Assembly (NCBI GenBank): GCA_023246535.1
Contig: JAHFIF010000008.1
Location: 1 to 18,697, forward strand
Reading direction: 5' to 3'
From: a bacterium
Lineage (GTDB): Bacteria > Patescibacteriota > Patescibacteriia > CAIQCM01
Length of the DNA stretch: 18,697 bases
The notes beneath the pieces were generated by a model. The model did not search any database. It was not told where the DNA came from and was given only the letters and a program-made list of their open reading frames with translations. The position numbers were made by a program, and so were the translations under genes. Below, one piece after another: positions 17,979 to 18,697 of the stretch. Every line of letters starts with the position of its first letter. The stretch's first letter is position 1.

Positions 17979-18697
17979 ATGCGTTCAAAAAGCGCACGAA
18001 GCTTGATCGTGGCGACCGCGCCAAACGCCGGCTGCGAGCCAACCGACATGCCGCCGCCCCCGACGCCTTTTGCGAATTTTGTCGCGGCTTTGGAGCGGGG
18101 GCGGGTCCCGTCGGCGGAAGACGGATCGATCGCCGTTTGGACGGATTTCCCGCATGAGCGGGCGATCGCGAGCGGTTTGTGGCTCGTCATGGTCGGCCTG
18201 GCCAAGCGCTGGAACGTCAAACTGACGACCGAGCGTTCGGTCGCCAACGTTGCCGAGCGGACGGACATTCTCGTGAATGCCGGATTGGCAGTCGGTTTTT
18301 CTTCGCCGGAAGACGTCGTTGCCGCATGGAATAAATCCGTGGAAAAGCCGATCGAACGGGCTTTTGTCCTGGGTTATCGACCGGGAACCGATCTGCCGCT
18401 CGCCGCGTGGCAAGAACTTGCCGCCGGAAACGAAGACGCCTTCATCGACGCGCTGGCAACGGCGCCCAAGGGGGCGGCGACCGGTTTGGACGGCGTTTGG
18501 CAAAAGCCGGTCGCTTCGTTCTTTGTCGAGATCGTTAAGGCGGCACGCGCTTGGGCCGGCGAGATCGATGAGGCTCTGGAGGGGTTCATCAAACGGAATA
18601 CGATCCGTCGCGAAGGATTGACGGGCGGCGCGTTCACTTACCTCGGCGAAGAGGATGTTCGCGTCGTGAAAAGCTGTTTGGAAACTTTGGCCGAGGC
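17979..18697 (+). CDS. Hypothetical protein, 3' truncated by window edge
   Basis: The ATG at 17979 has an excellent AGGAGG at 17967-17972, and the frame stays open for 239 codons to the window end, so the gene continues beyond it. The N-terminus is basic, then Pro-rich (Met-Pro-Pro-Pro-Pro-Thr-Pro), without a convincing signal peptide. The rest is a soluble alpha/beta protein rich in Trp and Ala. No motif is recognised. A small TCAAAAG/CTTTTGA hairpin lies in its upstream region (17916-17940). Confidence 0.8.
   Translation, partial: MRSKSARSLIVATAPNAGCEPTDMPPPPTPFANFVAALERGRVPSAEDGSIAVWTDFPHERAIASGLWLVMVGLAKRWNVKLTTERSVANVAERTDILVNAGLAVGFSSPEDVVAAWNKSVEKPIERAFVLGYRPGTDLPLAAWQELAAGNEDAFIDALATAPKGAATGLDGVWQKPVASFFVEIVKAARAWAGEIDEALEGFIKRNTIRREGLTGGAFTYLGEEDVRVVKSCLETLAE

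Overview
The window looks like a chromosomal segment of a small-genome bacterium, most likely a member of the Patescibacteria (Candidate Phyla Radiation). The best taxonomic hint is the large secreted beta-propeller at 13860-16316. Its N-terminal domain ("Leu-Ile-x-Gly-Ser ... Val-Tyr-Tyr ... Asp-Gly-Lys-Arg ... Phe-Pro-Asn") is of a kind I associate with Patescibacterial surface proteins. TGA is used as a stop codon, so the genetic code is the standard bacterial one. Canonical sigma70-type promoters (TTGACA-17-TATAxT class) are easy to see, and two of them place the start site at the ATG, implying leaderless mRNAs. The taxonomic assignment is inference.

Region 1 (1-3545, + strand): after the 3' end of an unknown gene, a strong promoter drives a structured ~190-nt RNA that ends in an intrinsic terminator. 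Four small genes follow: a four-TM membrane protein, a Cys-rich lipoprotein, a secreted M23/LytM-like protein and a short acidic protein. The gaps between them are long and heavily structured. Two gaps each hold a complete type III hammerhead ribozyme, and each ribozyme is immediately preceded by a strong hairpin. All three gaps end in the same ~42-nt hairpin/Shine-Dalgarno element, whose stem shows compensatory changes. I read this as a self-cleaving, ribozyme-punctuated operon; it is the most unusual system in the window.

Region 2 (3548-7896, - strand): in transcription order this holds a sugar-phosphate transferase gene broken by a frameshifting deletion, chorismate mutase, prephenate dehydrogenase, a 21-codon leader peptide with three consecutive Trp codons and its attenuator, a GCS2-type carboxylate-amine ligase, and an AstE/AspA-type metallo-deacylase. 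Chorismate mutase and prephenate dehydrogenase overlap in the -1 frame at an A AAA AAC slippery heptamer. A programmed frameshift there would rebuild an E. coli-type fused T-protein. The Trp attenuator sits in front of a ligase with no known Trp role.

Region 3 (8000-12783): a leaderless gene for a secreted CARDB-like protein, a secreted Pro/Lys/Ser repeat protein, a nucleotidyltransferase-fold protein, RNase P RNA (- strand), a CHASE2 plus class III adenylate cyclase, and a large 29-bp inverted repeat.

Region 4 (12749-18697): tryptophanyl-tRNA synthetase (- strand), divergent from the leaderless beta-propeller gene with overlapping promoters; then a J-domain protein translationally coupled to an unknown acidic protein, and an unknown gene that runs off the window end. 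No tRNA, rRNA, CRISPR array or transposase was seen.
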